The translations under genes and the position numbers were made by a program. Below the pieces are notes generated by a model. It saw only the letters and a list, made by a program, of their open reading frames with translations. It made no database searches and was not told the origin of the DNA. A stretch of DNA of 48,395 bases from Planctomycetota bacterium (GTDB taxonomy: Bacteria; Planctomycetota; Planctomycetia; Pirellulales; UBA1268): contig QWPN01000110.1 of assembly GCA_003671185.1 (NCBI GenBank), positions 1 through 48,395 of the forward strand, read 5' to 3'. Positions 1 to 12,577 of this stretch are shown here, one piece after another. Position 1 is the stretch's first letter. Each line of letters opens with the position of its first letter.

Positions 1-222
1 AGTGCAGCACACCCGCCGACTGCGTCGCCGGACGCGACGCCCTCGAGAGCGACCGGAGGGTCGCCAAGCAAAAATCGCCAGGATGGCGATGTTTTGCGTG
101 CCACGGCTTTGCGATCCGCCACAGTGCAGCACACCCGCCGACTGCGTCGCCGGACGCGACGCCCTCGAGAGCGACCGGAGGGTCGCCAAGCAAAAATCGC
201 CAGGATGGCGATGTTTTGCGTG
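1..222. repeat. Tandem repeat array A, period 122 bp (copy 1 at 1-122, partial copy 2 at 123-222), truncated by the window edge; three hairpins per unit
   Basis: 'agtgcagcacacccgccgactgcgtcgccggacgcgacgc...caaaaatcgccaggatggcgatgttttgcgtg' occurs at 1 and again at 123; ends 3 bp from the corA stop codon (226-228). Confidence 0.97.
68..97 (-). terminator. Terminator-like hairpin in array A copy 1 (second copy at 190-219)
   Basis: + strand GCAAAA-ATCGCCA-[GGA]-TGGCGAT-g-TTTTGC; on the minus strand a 7-bp stem followed by a T-run just after the corA stop. Confidence 0.6.
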
Positions 223-225
223 TAC

Positions 226-1362
226 TCAGTGCCAGCGCTTCAGCCAGCCGCGGCGCCAGAACAGTGCCACCATGCCGATCGTGGTCGCCGCCATCATGCC
301 CAGGGCCACCAGCGAGCCGTAGGGGAAGTTGAGCAGCGGCATGTTCCAGGGTGACGCCGTGTTGAAATTCATGCCGTAGTAGCCGGTGATGAACGTCAGC
401 GGCATGAAGATCGTGGCGATCACCGCCAGCACCTTCATCACGTCGTTCATGCGGTTGTTGAGGCTGGCCAGGTAGATGTCGCGCAGGTCGCTGCCGATCT
501 CCCGGTAGCCCTCGGTGAGATCGAGCAGTTCCATGGTGTGGTCATAGGAGTCGCGAAAGTGCTGGCGGGCGTGGTCGCCTACGAAGGCCGTCGACTCGCG
601 GCCGAGGGCGTGGAGCACGTCGCGAGTGGGCCACAGCGCCCGGCGCAGCGTCATCAGGTCGTTGCGGACGTCGTGAATCTGCCGGAGTAGTCCGCGGGAA
701 GGGTTGTCGAGGGCCTCCTCCTCGATCGTCTCCAGTCGATCGCCGAACCGCTCCAGCACGGGGAAATAGCCGTCGATGACAGAGTCGAGGAGCAGGGCGC
801 AGAGGTGGTCGGCCCCCAGGTGCCCGAGCCTCGTGCGGCCGTGACGGATGCGGTCCCGCACGCCCCCGAAGCCGTCGGGGACGGTGCGGTCGTGGAAGGT
901 GATCACGTAGCGGTCGCCAAGAAAGATCGCCATCGGGTCGGTGGAGATCGCTTCGCCGTCGAAGCGGGCCATGCGCACCGCGATCAGCACCTGGTGGCCG
1001 AAGACCTCCACCTTGGGCCGCTCGTCGGGGGTGATCGCGTCCTCGAGAGCGAGCTCTCCGATCTGGAACACCTCGCCGATCATGCGGATCGTGGCCAGAT
1101 CCTCGAAACCGCTGACGTCGAGCCAGATCACCGGCCACTTTTCCCGGGCGATCGTCAGTTCCTCGGGCCGCATCACGTCGGTCTCGTGCGTGGTCGTGCC
1201 ATCGCAGGCGATCATGCGCAGGTCGGTGGGATGGCCGCTGTGGACGACGGCCTCGGCGATGGCGTCGTCGAGGTGGCGGTGCGGCTCTCTGCGGCGGCGC
1301 CGGCGGCGGTGCTTGCGGGATGACACGGTGAATCGCTCCGGGAGGTGTGTCCCGACGGCCAC
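226..1362 (-). CDS. corA: CorA-family divalent cation transporter
   Basis: C-terminal 'TFITGYYGMNF' GMN motif between two TM segments; exact N-terminus uncertain (Arg/His-rich start). Confidence 0.9.
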   Translation of the reverse strand: MAVGTHLPERFTVSSRKHRRRRRRREPHRHLDDAIAEAVVHSGHPTDLRMIACDGTTTHETDVMRPEELTIAREKWPVIWLDVSGFEDLATIRMIGEVFQIGELALEDAITPDERPKVEVFGHQVLIAVRMARFDGEAISTDPMAIFLGDRYVITFHDRTVPDGFGGVRDRIRHGRTRLGHLGADHLCALLLDSVIDGYFPVLERFGDRLETIEEEALDNPSRGLLRQIHDVRNDLMTLRRALWPTRDVLHALGRESTAFVGDHARQHFRDSYDHTMELLDLTEGYREIGSDLRDIYLASLNNRMNDVMKVLAVIATIFMPLTFITGYYGMNFNTASPWNMPLLNFPYGSLVALGMMAATTIGMVALFWRRGWLKRWH

Positions 1363-1455
1363 GATAGCCGCCCCGCGGCCTGCCGGTCGACCCTCGGGCG
1401 GGTGCAGCCCGCCGATTCACAGGCACCGGCCGCGGTGCCGGGGTATCCTCAGCCC

Positions 1456-1680
1456 ATGGTCCGCGACTCCGGCGTTTCCCCGATCGGCGAAGCCATGGTG
1501 TGGGTGTCCCGCATCATGGCGATTGGAATGACCATGTTCCTGCCCGGCTTGGCGGGCAATTGGCTGGACGCCCGGTTGGGGACCTCGTTTCTCGGGCTGC
1601 TGGGGATCGCGGCCGGGCTGGGAGTGGCGTTCCTTTGGCTGACGCAACTCAAAGGGGCTGCGGGGCGCTCGAAGCGATGA
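1456..1680 (+). CDS. AtpZ/AtpI-like small membrane protein
   Basis: 74-aa two-TM protein immediately upstream of the atp cluster; ATGA overlap with next ORF. Confidence 0.65.
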   Translation: MVRDSGVSPIGEAMVWVSRIMAIGMTMFLPGLAGNWLDARLGTSFLGLLGIAAGLGVAFLWLTQLKGAAGRSKR

Positions 1681-2105
1681 GCCGTGGTCCGCACCCCATC
1701 CCGGCCTCCACGTCCGCCGGGGTTGTCCTGCAACTGACGGCCCTGGCCGTGGCCGCGGGCATCGCGCTGGCGTTTGCAGGCGATCGACCGCATCGCGGCG
1801 CCGCGGTCGCGTTCGCGGCGGGTGTCTGTTGTACGGCGGTCGGGGGGGCGTGGATCGCCGCCCGACGGCCGGGGGGGACGCCGGCGGCCCGCACCGTGGC
1901 TGCGTTGGGTGTGGTCTGCCTGAGGGTTTTTCCGGCCCTCGCAGCACTCGGATGGCTGCAGTCGAGGGGGGGCACGCTGCGCGACGCCGGCGCCGGGGAA
2001 TTGCTGGTGATTTTTTACCTCGTCGTGCTTGCCGTGGACCTGATCCTGAACATCATGGGGAGCGGCGGAGGCCCAGCGAACCCGGGTTCGACAACGGCGA
2101 ATTGA
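1677..2105 (+). CDS. Small membrane protein, possible ATP synthase I-type subunit
   Basis: 142-aa multi-TM ORF between the AtpZ-like ORF and atpB; start overlaps upstream stop (ATGA). Confidence 0.55.
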   Translation: MSRGPHPIPASTSAGVVLQLTALAVAAGIALAFAGDRPHRGAAVAFAAGVCCTAVGGAWIAARRPGGTPAARTVAALGVVCLRVFPALAALGWLQSRGGTLRDAGAGELLVIFYLVVLAVDLILNIMGSGGGPANPGSTTAN

Positions 2106-2196
2106 CGCCGCCGGGCCGCATGAAGCAAACTCTCGACGCCGGTCGAGGATTCATCGCCGCGCCGTACAGGCAGCCAGCCCAGGAAATCCGGCCCCC

Positions 2197-3291
2197 ATGT
2201 CCGATCACAATCCGATCTACCACCTCAAGGACGCCTATTTCTTCGAGGTGCCGAAGGCGCTCTGGCGACAGAACTGGCAGACGCTCGAGGATGTGCCGGA
2301 GTTCCTTCGCGCGCCGTACGACGGCGACCATCTGCCGATGCCGTCCGTCGCCGAGTTCAACCACGCCATGGACGGCAAGATCCTCATCCCCCAGCCGTTT
2401 GGCTCGCTCGACAGCCTGTACGAGAAGAAGTCGGGTTTCTGCATCTCCAAGTACATGCTGCTGGAGGTGCTGCTCGCCGGCATCCTGATTCTCCTGTTCA
2501 CGCGGGTAGCGAAGCGGTTGCGGAGCGGCGAGGCGCCGCGGGGCGCCTTCTCCAACGTGTTTGAGGCGATGATCCTCTTCGTTCGCGACCAGATTGCGCG
2601 GCCGGCGATCGACAGCCACGACCACGGTCATGACGGCCATGGCGGTGAGGACCACGGCCACGAGGGTCACGCCGCAGCAACTGACGCTGGGCACGGGCAT
2701 GCGGCGCCTGTGCTGGCGGCGGCCGGCGGAGCGACGGTCGCGGTCCACCGCGACGTGCATGACGGCGACCGTTTCGTGCCCCTGCTGCTCTCCCTGTTTT
2801 TCTTCGTGCTGGGCTGCAACCTTCTCGGCATGGTGCCCTGGGCCGGATCTCCCACGGCCTCCTTCTCGGTGACGCTGGCCCTCGCCGGAGTCACCTTTTT
2901 GGCGGTCGTGGTGGCGGGGATGCTGAAGTTTGGCGTGCTGGGCTTCTTCGGCAACCAGGTGCCGTCGATGGACTTGCCGCTGCCGCTGGCGATCCTCCTC
3001 AAGCCGATGATTTTTGCCATCGAGATGCTGGGACTGGGCATCAAGCACCTGATTTTGGCCGTACGACTCCTGGCCAACATGGTGGCCGGGCACCTCGTGC
3101 TGCTCGGCATCATGGGACTGATTTCGGCGGCGGCCAGTTATTCGCTGGGCCTGTGGGCTACGGTGACCGGCATCAGCGTGGTGAGTTGCACCCTGTTCAG
3201 TGTGCTGGAACTGTTCGTGGCGTTCCTCCAGGCCTACATCTTCACGTTCCTGTCGGCCCTGTTCATCGGGGCGGCGGTCCACCAGCACTGA
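2197..3291 (+). CDS. atpB: F1Fo ATP synthase subunit a
   Basis: 'AVRLLANMVAGHLVLLGIMGL' subunit-a signature; followed by atpE. Confidence 0.95.
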   Translation: MSDHNPIYHLKDAYFFEVPKALWRQNWQTLEDVPEFLRAPYDGDHLPMPSVAEFNHAMDGKILIPQPFGSLDSLYEKKSGFCISKYMLLEVLLAGILILLFTRVAKRLRSGEAPRGAFSNVFEAMILFVRDQIARPAIDSHDHGHDGHGGEDHGHEGHAAATDAGHGHAAPVLAAAGGATVAVHRDVHDGDRFVPLLLSLFFFVLGCNLLGMVPWAGSPTASFSVTLALAGVTFLAVVVAGMLKFGVLGFFGNQVPSMDLPLPLAILLKPMIFAIEMLGLGIKHLILAVRLLANMVAGHLVLLGIMGLISAAASYSLGLWATVTGISVVSCTLFSVLELFVAFLQAYIFTFLSALFIGAAVHQH

Positions 3292-3505
3292 GCCCCTCCG
3301 GCGGCGGCCGTCGTCCGCCGCAAAGCCGCTTCTGGAAAACCACCCTTCAAAATCCCGGGAAAATCCCTAGAACATGGCTTCCCGGCTGCTCGACGGCACC
3401 GCTTTCCCGACCCGCACAATCAACCTGTTCGTTTCGAGTCGCCAATTCCCAACCCCATCCGGGCGTCCGTCCGGTCCCTCGTTTCGCAAGGAGCATGATC
3501 CAGTG

Positions 3506-3826
3506 ATGATTCGATCCCTGTTTTCGACCCGTTTGCTCGCCGTCGTCGCCGCCTGCGTGGCAACCGTTCTCTGTGCCGACGTCGCCAGCGCCCAGGAGGC
3601 TGCCGCCTCAGGCCGTGCGCTCATCGACCTGACCTCGGCGTTCAGCGTCGGCCTCGTCGTCATCGGCGCCGCTTATGGCATCAGCAAGCTCGCCTCGGCT
3701 GCCTACGAGGGCATGTCGCGGCAGCCCGAGGTGGCCGGCAGCATCCAGACGGCGATGATCATCGCGGCGGCCCTCATCGAGGGTTTCACCTTCTACGCGT
3801 TGTTCATCTGCTCGCAGAAGGCTTGA
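3506..3826 (+). CDS. atpE: F1Fo ATP synthase subunit c with N-terminal signal-like extension
   Basis: 'GISKLASAAYEGMSRQPE...ALIEGFTFYALFI' hairpin; AAGGAG upstream of ATG. Confidence 0.93.
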   Translation: MIRSLFSTRLLAVVAACVATVLCADVASAQEAAASGRALIDLTSAFSVGLVVIGAAYGISKLASAAYEGMSRQPEVAGSIQTAMIIAAALIEGFTFYALFICSQKA

Positions 3827-3833
3827 TCCCCGC

Positions 3834-3861
3834 CCGGCAGGCCGCCCGTGCGGGTTGCCGG
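3834..3861 (+). other. Stem-loop just downstream of atpE
   Basis: CCGGCA-gg-CCGC-ccgt-GCGG-gt-TGCCGG, starts 8 nt after the atpE stop codon. Confidence 0.6.
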
Positions 3862-4047
3862 CAAGCGTCGTTTCACGAGCCGGGGCAGTGGGAGGATCGG
3901 CTTCCCGCCCCGTTCTCGTGGCACGGCGAGTCGATGTCCTGGACGGTCCGCTGGGCATCAGTGAAGCCCGCGTTCACCGGCCGGTTGGCACTGTTCCCGG
4001 TGTCGGCCAACGAAACCTGACAGCCCAATGAGTATCGGAGCCAACAC

Positions 4048-4749
4048 GTGATCCAGAACGAACGCGTCGCCGCCGACCGCAGTCGCTTCCTGATTGCCGC
4101 CTGTGCCCTGACAGCCTGCCTCGTCTTGGGCGGGGAGACGGGGCTTTCGGCCGGCCGGGCGGTGGCGAGCCCCGCGGCTCATGGCGATGCTCATGCCCCC
4201 GAGATCGGCCACAATCCTCCGGCCGGTGTCAGCCAGAAGGACTTCGAGAGCCCGGCCTGGTTCCAGACGGATCTGGCTGTCTGGTCGTTCGCGGTGTTCC
4301 TCGTGCTCTTCGCGCTGCTCACGAAGTTTGCCTGGAAGCCGATCATGCAGGGGCTCGAAAAGCGCGAGGAGGGCATCGCCCGCCAGATCGCCGAGACCAA
4401 GGCGGCCAACGAGGAGGCCAAGCGCATGTTGGCTTCGTACGAGCGGCGGTTGGCCGAGGCCGCGGAGGAGGTTCGCGGCATGCTGGATGAGGCCCGGCGC
4501 GACGCTGAGGGCACCAAGCAGGCGATCGTGGCCGAGGCCCGCAAGGCTGCCGAGGATGAACGGGTCCGGGCCACGCTCGAAATCCGGCGGGCCAAGGATG
4601 ATGCGCTGTCGCAGATCGCCGAGAAGGCCGGGCATCTCGCGGTCGAGGTGGCCGGCAAGTTCCTGCGTGACAAACTCGGCCAGGACGATCAGGCCCGGTT
4701 GGTTCGCGACTCGGTGTCCAGTCTCTCCAGCCGGCCCAGCGTCAACTGA
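4048..4749 (+). CDS. atpF: F1Fo ATP synthase subunit b
   Basis: N-terminal signal/TM then long charged coiled coil 'FAWKPIMQGLEKREEGIARQIAETKAANEEAK'; GTG start. Confidence 0.92.
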   Translation: MIQNERVAADRSRFLIAACALTACLVLGGETGLSAGRAVASPAAHGDAHAPEIGHNPPAGVSQKDFESPAWFQTDLAVWSFAVFLVLFALLTKFAWKPIMQGLEKREEGIARQIAETKAANEEAKRMLASYERRLAEAAEEVRGMLDEARRDAEGTKQAIVAEARKAAEDERVRATLEIRRAKDDALSQIAEKAGHLAVEVAGKFLRDKLGQDDQARLVRDSVSSLSSRPSVN

Positions 4750-4782
4750 ACCCCAGCGTGCCAGTTCCAGGATGACATCAGC

Positions 4783-5387
4783 ATGACCACCGCGACCAAG
4801 GCCAGCCATGTCGACATCGCCGCCGACCGCGTGGCGAAGATCTACGCGCAGGCCGTCGTCGATGCGGCCGAGGCCGCCGGCTGCCGCCGCGAGGTACTCG
4901 TCGAGCTGGCAACGCTGGCCCGTGACGTGCTGCCCAAGGTGCCCGAGGCCGCGGCCGTGTTCTCGTCGCCGAAGGTGGCCCTGGAAGACAAGAACAGGAT
5001 CATTAAGCGGCTCACGGCGGGACGGATGCAGGCCACGACGACCAACGCGCTGCACGTGCTGGCCCGGCACGGCCGGCTCGGCCTGCTGGGGGCCGTCGTC
5101 GACGCCGCCGAGCGGCTGGCCGACGAACGCGAAGGCCGCCAGCAGGCCACGTTCACCACGGCCGTGCCGCTTGATGCAGCAGAGCAATCCCGGCTTGTGG
5201 ACGACACGCAGAAGGCCCTTGCCGCCGCGCTCGTCCCCACCTTCGTCGTTGATCCCGCGATCATCGGCGGCCTCGTCGTCCGCGTCGGCGACACCATCTA
5301 CGACCAGTCGGTCGCCACGGGCCTGGCCCATCTTGGCGGTCGTCTCCAAGACCGAAACATCCGCGCCATCCAGAACGGGGAGTACAC

Positions 5388-5400
<13 letters not shown>
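4783..5400 (+). CDS. atpH: F1Fo ATP synthase subunit delta
   Basis: '[21 protein letters not shown]' OSCP/delta C-terminal signature; overlaps atpA start. Confidence 0.93.
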
Positions 5401-6935
<1,535 letters not shown>

Positions 6936-6975
6936 GAACCGGGATTCGGCACACACCCGCTGAAAGTCGCACATC

Positions 6976-9430
<2,455 letters not shown>

Positions 9431-9470
9431 GCCCGCCGCCCTCCGCCACCGAATCGAGGAACCCATCGCC

Positions 9471-9899
9471 ATGGCCGATGCCAAGCAGTCCGGAACGGTT
9501 CGCTGTGTCGTCGTGACGCCGGAGAGCACGAGCCTCGACACCCAGGCGCGTTCGGTCACGCTCCCTTTGTATGACGGATTGCGGGGCGTGGGCCGCGGTC
9601 ACTCCCCGTTCATCGGGCGCCTCGGTGCCGGGGAGGTGCGGATCGTGGGCGAGCAGGGCGGGCCGGCGGATGCCGTGCGCCGGCTGTTCGTGGAGGGAGG
9701 TTTCGTGGAGGTGTCGCATGATGCCGTCACCGTGATCACTCAGCGGGCGATCGCCGCCGAGAGAATCGACGCCGCTGCGGCACGGGCCGACCTGGCGAGG
9801 ATCATCGGCACCCGCGCCGCCGGTGACGAGGCGATTGAGGCGAAGGAACAGGCCGCTCAGGTGGCCAGGGCCCTCGTGCGGACCGCAGGCGGCCGTTGA
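9471..9899 (+). CDS. atpC: F1Fo ATP synthase subunit epsilon
   Basis: 'SVTLPLYDGLRGVGRGHSPFIGRLGAGEVRI', position at end of the cluster. Confidence 0.9.
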   Translation: MADAKQSGTVRCVVVTPESTSLDTQARSVTLPLYDGLRGVGRGHSPFIGRLGAGEVRIVGEQGGPADAVRRLFVEGGFVEVSHDAVTVITQRAIAAERIDAAAARADLARIIGTRAAGDEAIEAKEQAAQVARALVRTAGGR

Positions 9900-9948
9900 G
9901 CCTGGCATCTGCCGGAGCCTGTCCGACGACTCCCCTGCCGCGAGCGGC

Positions 9949-10941
9949 TCAGTCTCCGACCGGCTTGTCGGCTCCGGGATCGATCCGCAGCGTGCCGCTC
10001 TTCATGGCCACCTGTTTCTCGCGAACGAGGTCCAGCACGCCGGGGGGAAGCTTCTCGTCCCAACCGTGCCAGGGCGCGAGCGACGTGCCGCCGCGGGAGA
10101 CGGCCGAGAAATCGAGCAGACTCTCACCGCGAACCATGCCGGCGGCGGACTGTTTCACGACGTGGTCGACGAGCGGCGTCATGCTCCACACCGGCCCGGA
10201 GATGACCGTTTCGGGTGCCTCCGCGTGCTGGTCGACGAGGTTGCCGAACGCCAGCACGCCCTTCTCGCGGGCCCCGGCGATGGCTCCCTCGCGTTCGGCC
10301 CAGATCAGATCGGCGCCCGCAGCGGCCTGATCGATGGCGGCCTGTCGTGCCTTGGGCGGGTCGTACCAGGAATCGATGAACGTGACCTTCACCTTGACGG
10401 CAGGATTGGCTTCGCGGGCGCCCTGGATGTAGGCATTGATGGCCCGATGCACCTGCACGTCACTCTTTCCGGCCACGACGCCCACGACGTTCGACTTCGT
10501 GAGTTTCCCAGCGACGATGCCGCACAGATAAGCGGGTTCGGACAGGTTGCTGTCGAACACCGAGAGGTTGGGGGGCACCGGTGAGTTGGTCGATCCGACC
10601 ACGAAGGCGGTCGTGGGATTGGCGGCAGCGGCGGCACGGATGCCTGCATCGCCCACGATGCCGTCGGCCAGCACGACGTCGGGCCTCTTTGTCAGAGCCC
10701 CGCGGATGCCGTCCGCCATGGCCGCGTCGGTGGAGAGTTTATCCTGCCAGGAGTAGGTAATGCGTCCGCCGCGCTGTGCTGCGAGCAGTGCGTCGTGAAT
10801 CACCATGTTCCATGGTTCCTCCAGAGGGGTGGCGTACGCGGCGAACACGGCGGGTATTTTCGCCGCTGGGGCCTGGGCCGGCGCATGACTGGCCGCCAGG
10901 CCCAGGCAGAGGATCGAGAGGGCGACAGACAGCGTTCGCAT
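9949..10941 (-). CDS. BMP-family (basic membrane protein) ABC transporter substrate-binding protein, secreted
   Basis: Signal peptide 'MRTLSVALSILCLGLAASHAPAQA'; BMP-like fold motifs 'KSDVQVHRAINAYIQGAREANPAVKVKVTFIDSWYDPPKARQAA'. Confidence 0.85.
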   Translation of the reverse strand: MRTLSVALSILCLGLAASHAPAQAPAAKIPAVFAAYATPLEEPWNMVIHDALLAAQRGGRITYSWQDKLSTDAAMADGIRGALTKRPDVVLADGIVGDAGIRAAAAANPTTAFVVGSTNSPVPPNLSVFDSNLSEPAYLCGIVAGKLTKSNVVGVVAGKSDVQVHRAINAYIQGAREANPAVKVKVTFIDSWYDPPKARQAAIDQAAAGADLIWAEREGAIAGAREKGVLAFGNLVDQHAEAPETVISGPVWSMTPLVDHVVKQSAAGMVRGESLLDFSAVSRGGTSLAPWHGWDEKLPPGVLDLVREKQVAMKSGTLRIDPGADKPVGD

Positions 10942-11022
10942 GGTGACGTCTCCGAGGACGCCTCCAGGGTAGCCGAATACGGAGTCGTCTCGCCATGCGT
11001 GTTGCGGCCGCCGTGGCGGGTG

Positions 11023-11375
11023 GTCCCGCGGCGGACACGAGCAAAAAAGGGCAGGGATGCCTTTTTTGCGCTGCATCGAGCCTGGAGGGCTCGATCCGTC
11101 CGCCCGGGCAACCCTTGGCGTTGTCCCGCGGCGGACACGAGCAAAAAAGGGCAGGGATGCTTTTTTTGCGCTGCATCGAGCCTGGAGGGCTCGATCCGTC
11201 CGCCCGGGCAACCCTTGGCGTTGTCTCGCGGCGGACACGAGCAAAAAAGGGCAGGGATGCTTTTTTTGCGCTGCATCGAGCCTGGAGGGCTCGATCCGTC
11301 CGCCCGGGCAACCCTTGGCGTTGTCCCGCGGCGGACACGAGCAAAAAAGGGCAGGGATGCCTTTTTTGCGCTGCA
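11023..11375. repeat. Tandem repeat array B, period exactly 100 bp, about 3.5 units
   Basis: 'gcaaaaaagggcagggatg' starts at 11041, 11141, 11241 and 11341; units near-identical; ends 1 bp from the cysE stop (11377-11379). Confidence 0.99.
11341..11369 (-). terminator. Terminator-like hairpin of array B closest to cysE (repeated at 11041, 11141 and 11241)
   Basis: + strand GCAAAAAAGGgCA-[GGGA]-TGCCTTTTTTGC; minus strand GGCA-TCCC-TGCC followed by TTTTTT just after the cysE stop. Confidence 0.6.
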
Positions 11376-11376
11376 A

Positions 11377-12378
11377 TCAGATCTGGTAGTCGTTCGACGG
11401 GTCGGGCATTTCGCCGCGCATGCGGAGCTTGGGACGTTCCAGCACCACGGTGGTGTGCGGGTCGATCGAGCGCGTCAGCCAGACGTTGCTGCCGATCACC
11501 GAGTGGTGCCCGATACGCGTGGTTCCGCCCAGCACCGTGGCGTTGGCGTAGATCACCACGCCGTCCTCGATCGTGGGATGGCGTTTCGTGCCACGCACCA
11601 GGTGGCCATCGGCGTCCGTCTGGAAGGAGAGTGCGCCCAGCGTGACGCCCTGGTAGAGCTTCACGTGGCTGCCGATTTCGCACGTCTCGCCGATCACCAC
11701 ACCGGTGCCGTGGTCAATGAAGAAGTGGTCGCCGATCGTGGCACCCGGGTGAATGTCGATGCCGGTGCGCGAGTGGGCCCACTCGGCCATCATGCGCGGG
11801 ATGAGCGGCACTTCGAGTCGGTGCAGCAGATGTGCCAGCCTGTGGATGGTCACCGCCTCCAAGCCGGGGTAGCAGAAGATCACTTCGTCGAGGGTGCGCA
11901 CGGCCGGGTCACCGTCGTAGGCGGCCTGCACGTCGGTGGCGAGCACCCGGCGCAGCTCGGGGATGCGCTCCAGGAACTCCACCGCCTTGGCCTGGCCGAG
12001 CGCCTCGAAGTCACCCTCTTCGCTGCACTGCGACACGGTGTCGGGCACGGCCGGGGCCTCGACGCCCTGCGCCGTGGCGGCCCGCTGTGCCGAGAGACTG
12101 TGCCGCAGGGCGCGGCCGATCTGCGTCGTGAGCTTGTCGTGCAGGCCATCCACGAGGTCACCGACGTGGTAGGTGACGTTGCCGAGGTGCAGATTTTCAC
12201 GGCGCCTGTACCCGGGGTAGAGGATCTCCTTGAGGTCCTCGCAGGCCGAGATGATCGCCTCGTAGTTGGGCAGGGGGCAGTGCCCGAGGTAGTGGATCGT
12301 GGGCACGTCCTGGTACGTGTCGACGATCCGCCGCGTCAGTTCGGGCAACTGCTCTTTGATGCGCACGTCTGTTGACAT
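11377..12378 (-). CDS. cysE: Serine O-acetyltransferase (EpsC/CysE type)
   Basis: Left-handed beta-helix hexapeptide region '[44 protein letters not shown]'. Confidence 0.94.
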   Translation of the reverse strand: MSTDVRIKEQLPELTRRIVDTYQDVPTIHYLGHCPLPNYEAIISACEDLKEILYPGYRRRENLHLGNVTYHVGDLVDGLHDKLTTQIGRALRHSLSAQRAATAQGVEAPAVPDTVSQCSEEGDFEALGQAKAVEFLERIPELRRVLATDVQAAYDGDPAVRTLDEVIFCYPGLEAVTIHRLAHLLHRLEVPLIPRMMAEWAHSRTGIDIHPGATIGDHFFIDHGTGVVIGETCEIGSHVKLYQGVTLGALSFQTDADGHLVRGTKRHPTIEDGVVIYANATVLGGTTRIGHHSVIGSNVWLTRSIDPHTTVVLERPKLRMRGEMPDPSNDYQI

Positions 12379-12577
12379 GGACTTCGATGGTAAAGACGTC
12401 GGGGCGCACCGGCAAACTGCTGCCGAGTACGGTCGGCGGGGAAGCCCCGGGAAATTGAGCGAGTCCCGCGATTCTCCCGGCCCGGGGCGGGCCGGCCGCG
12501 ACTTTCGGGAAGCGGGGCAGAATGGGCGGGAGCAGGCTCGTGCGGTTCATGTCCGGGCGTTCTGCCCGCCGGTTGCG

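Noticed and set aside
3506-3826. Na+-dependent c-subunit
   Set aside because: The Gln and Glu-Ser ligands of Na+-type rings are not present; 'ALIEGFTFY' fits a proton-type site.
11023-11375. CRISPR array
   Set aside because: Units are contiguous near-identical 100-bp repeats with no unique spacers and no cas genes nearby.
9949-11376. 475-aa ORF extending the BMP protein N-terminally with repeats of 'AQKKHPCPFLLVSAA...'
   Set aside because: The extension is translation of the 100-bp repeat array; the true start is the signal peptide Met at 10941.
10795-11645. + strand ORFs with repeated 'RAKKGRDAFFALHRAWRARSVRPG' peptides
   Set aside because: Repeats are 100 bp (not a multiple of 3), so frames rotate between copies; no coding signature.
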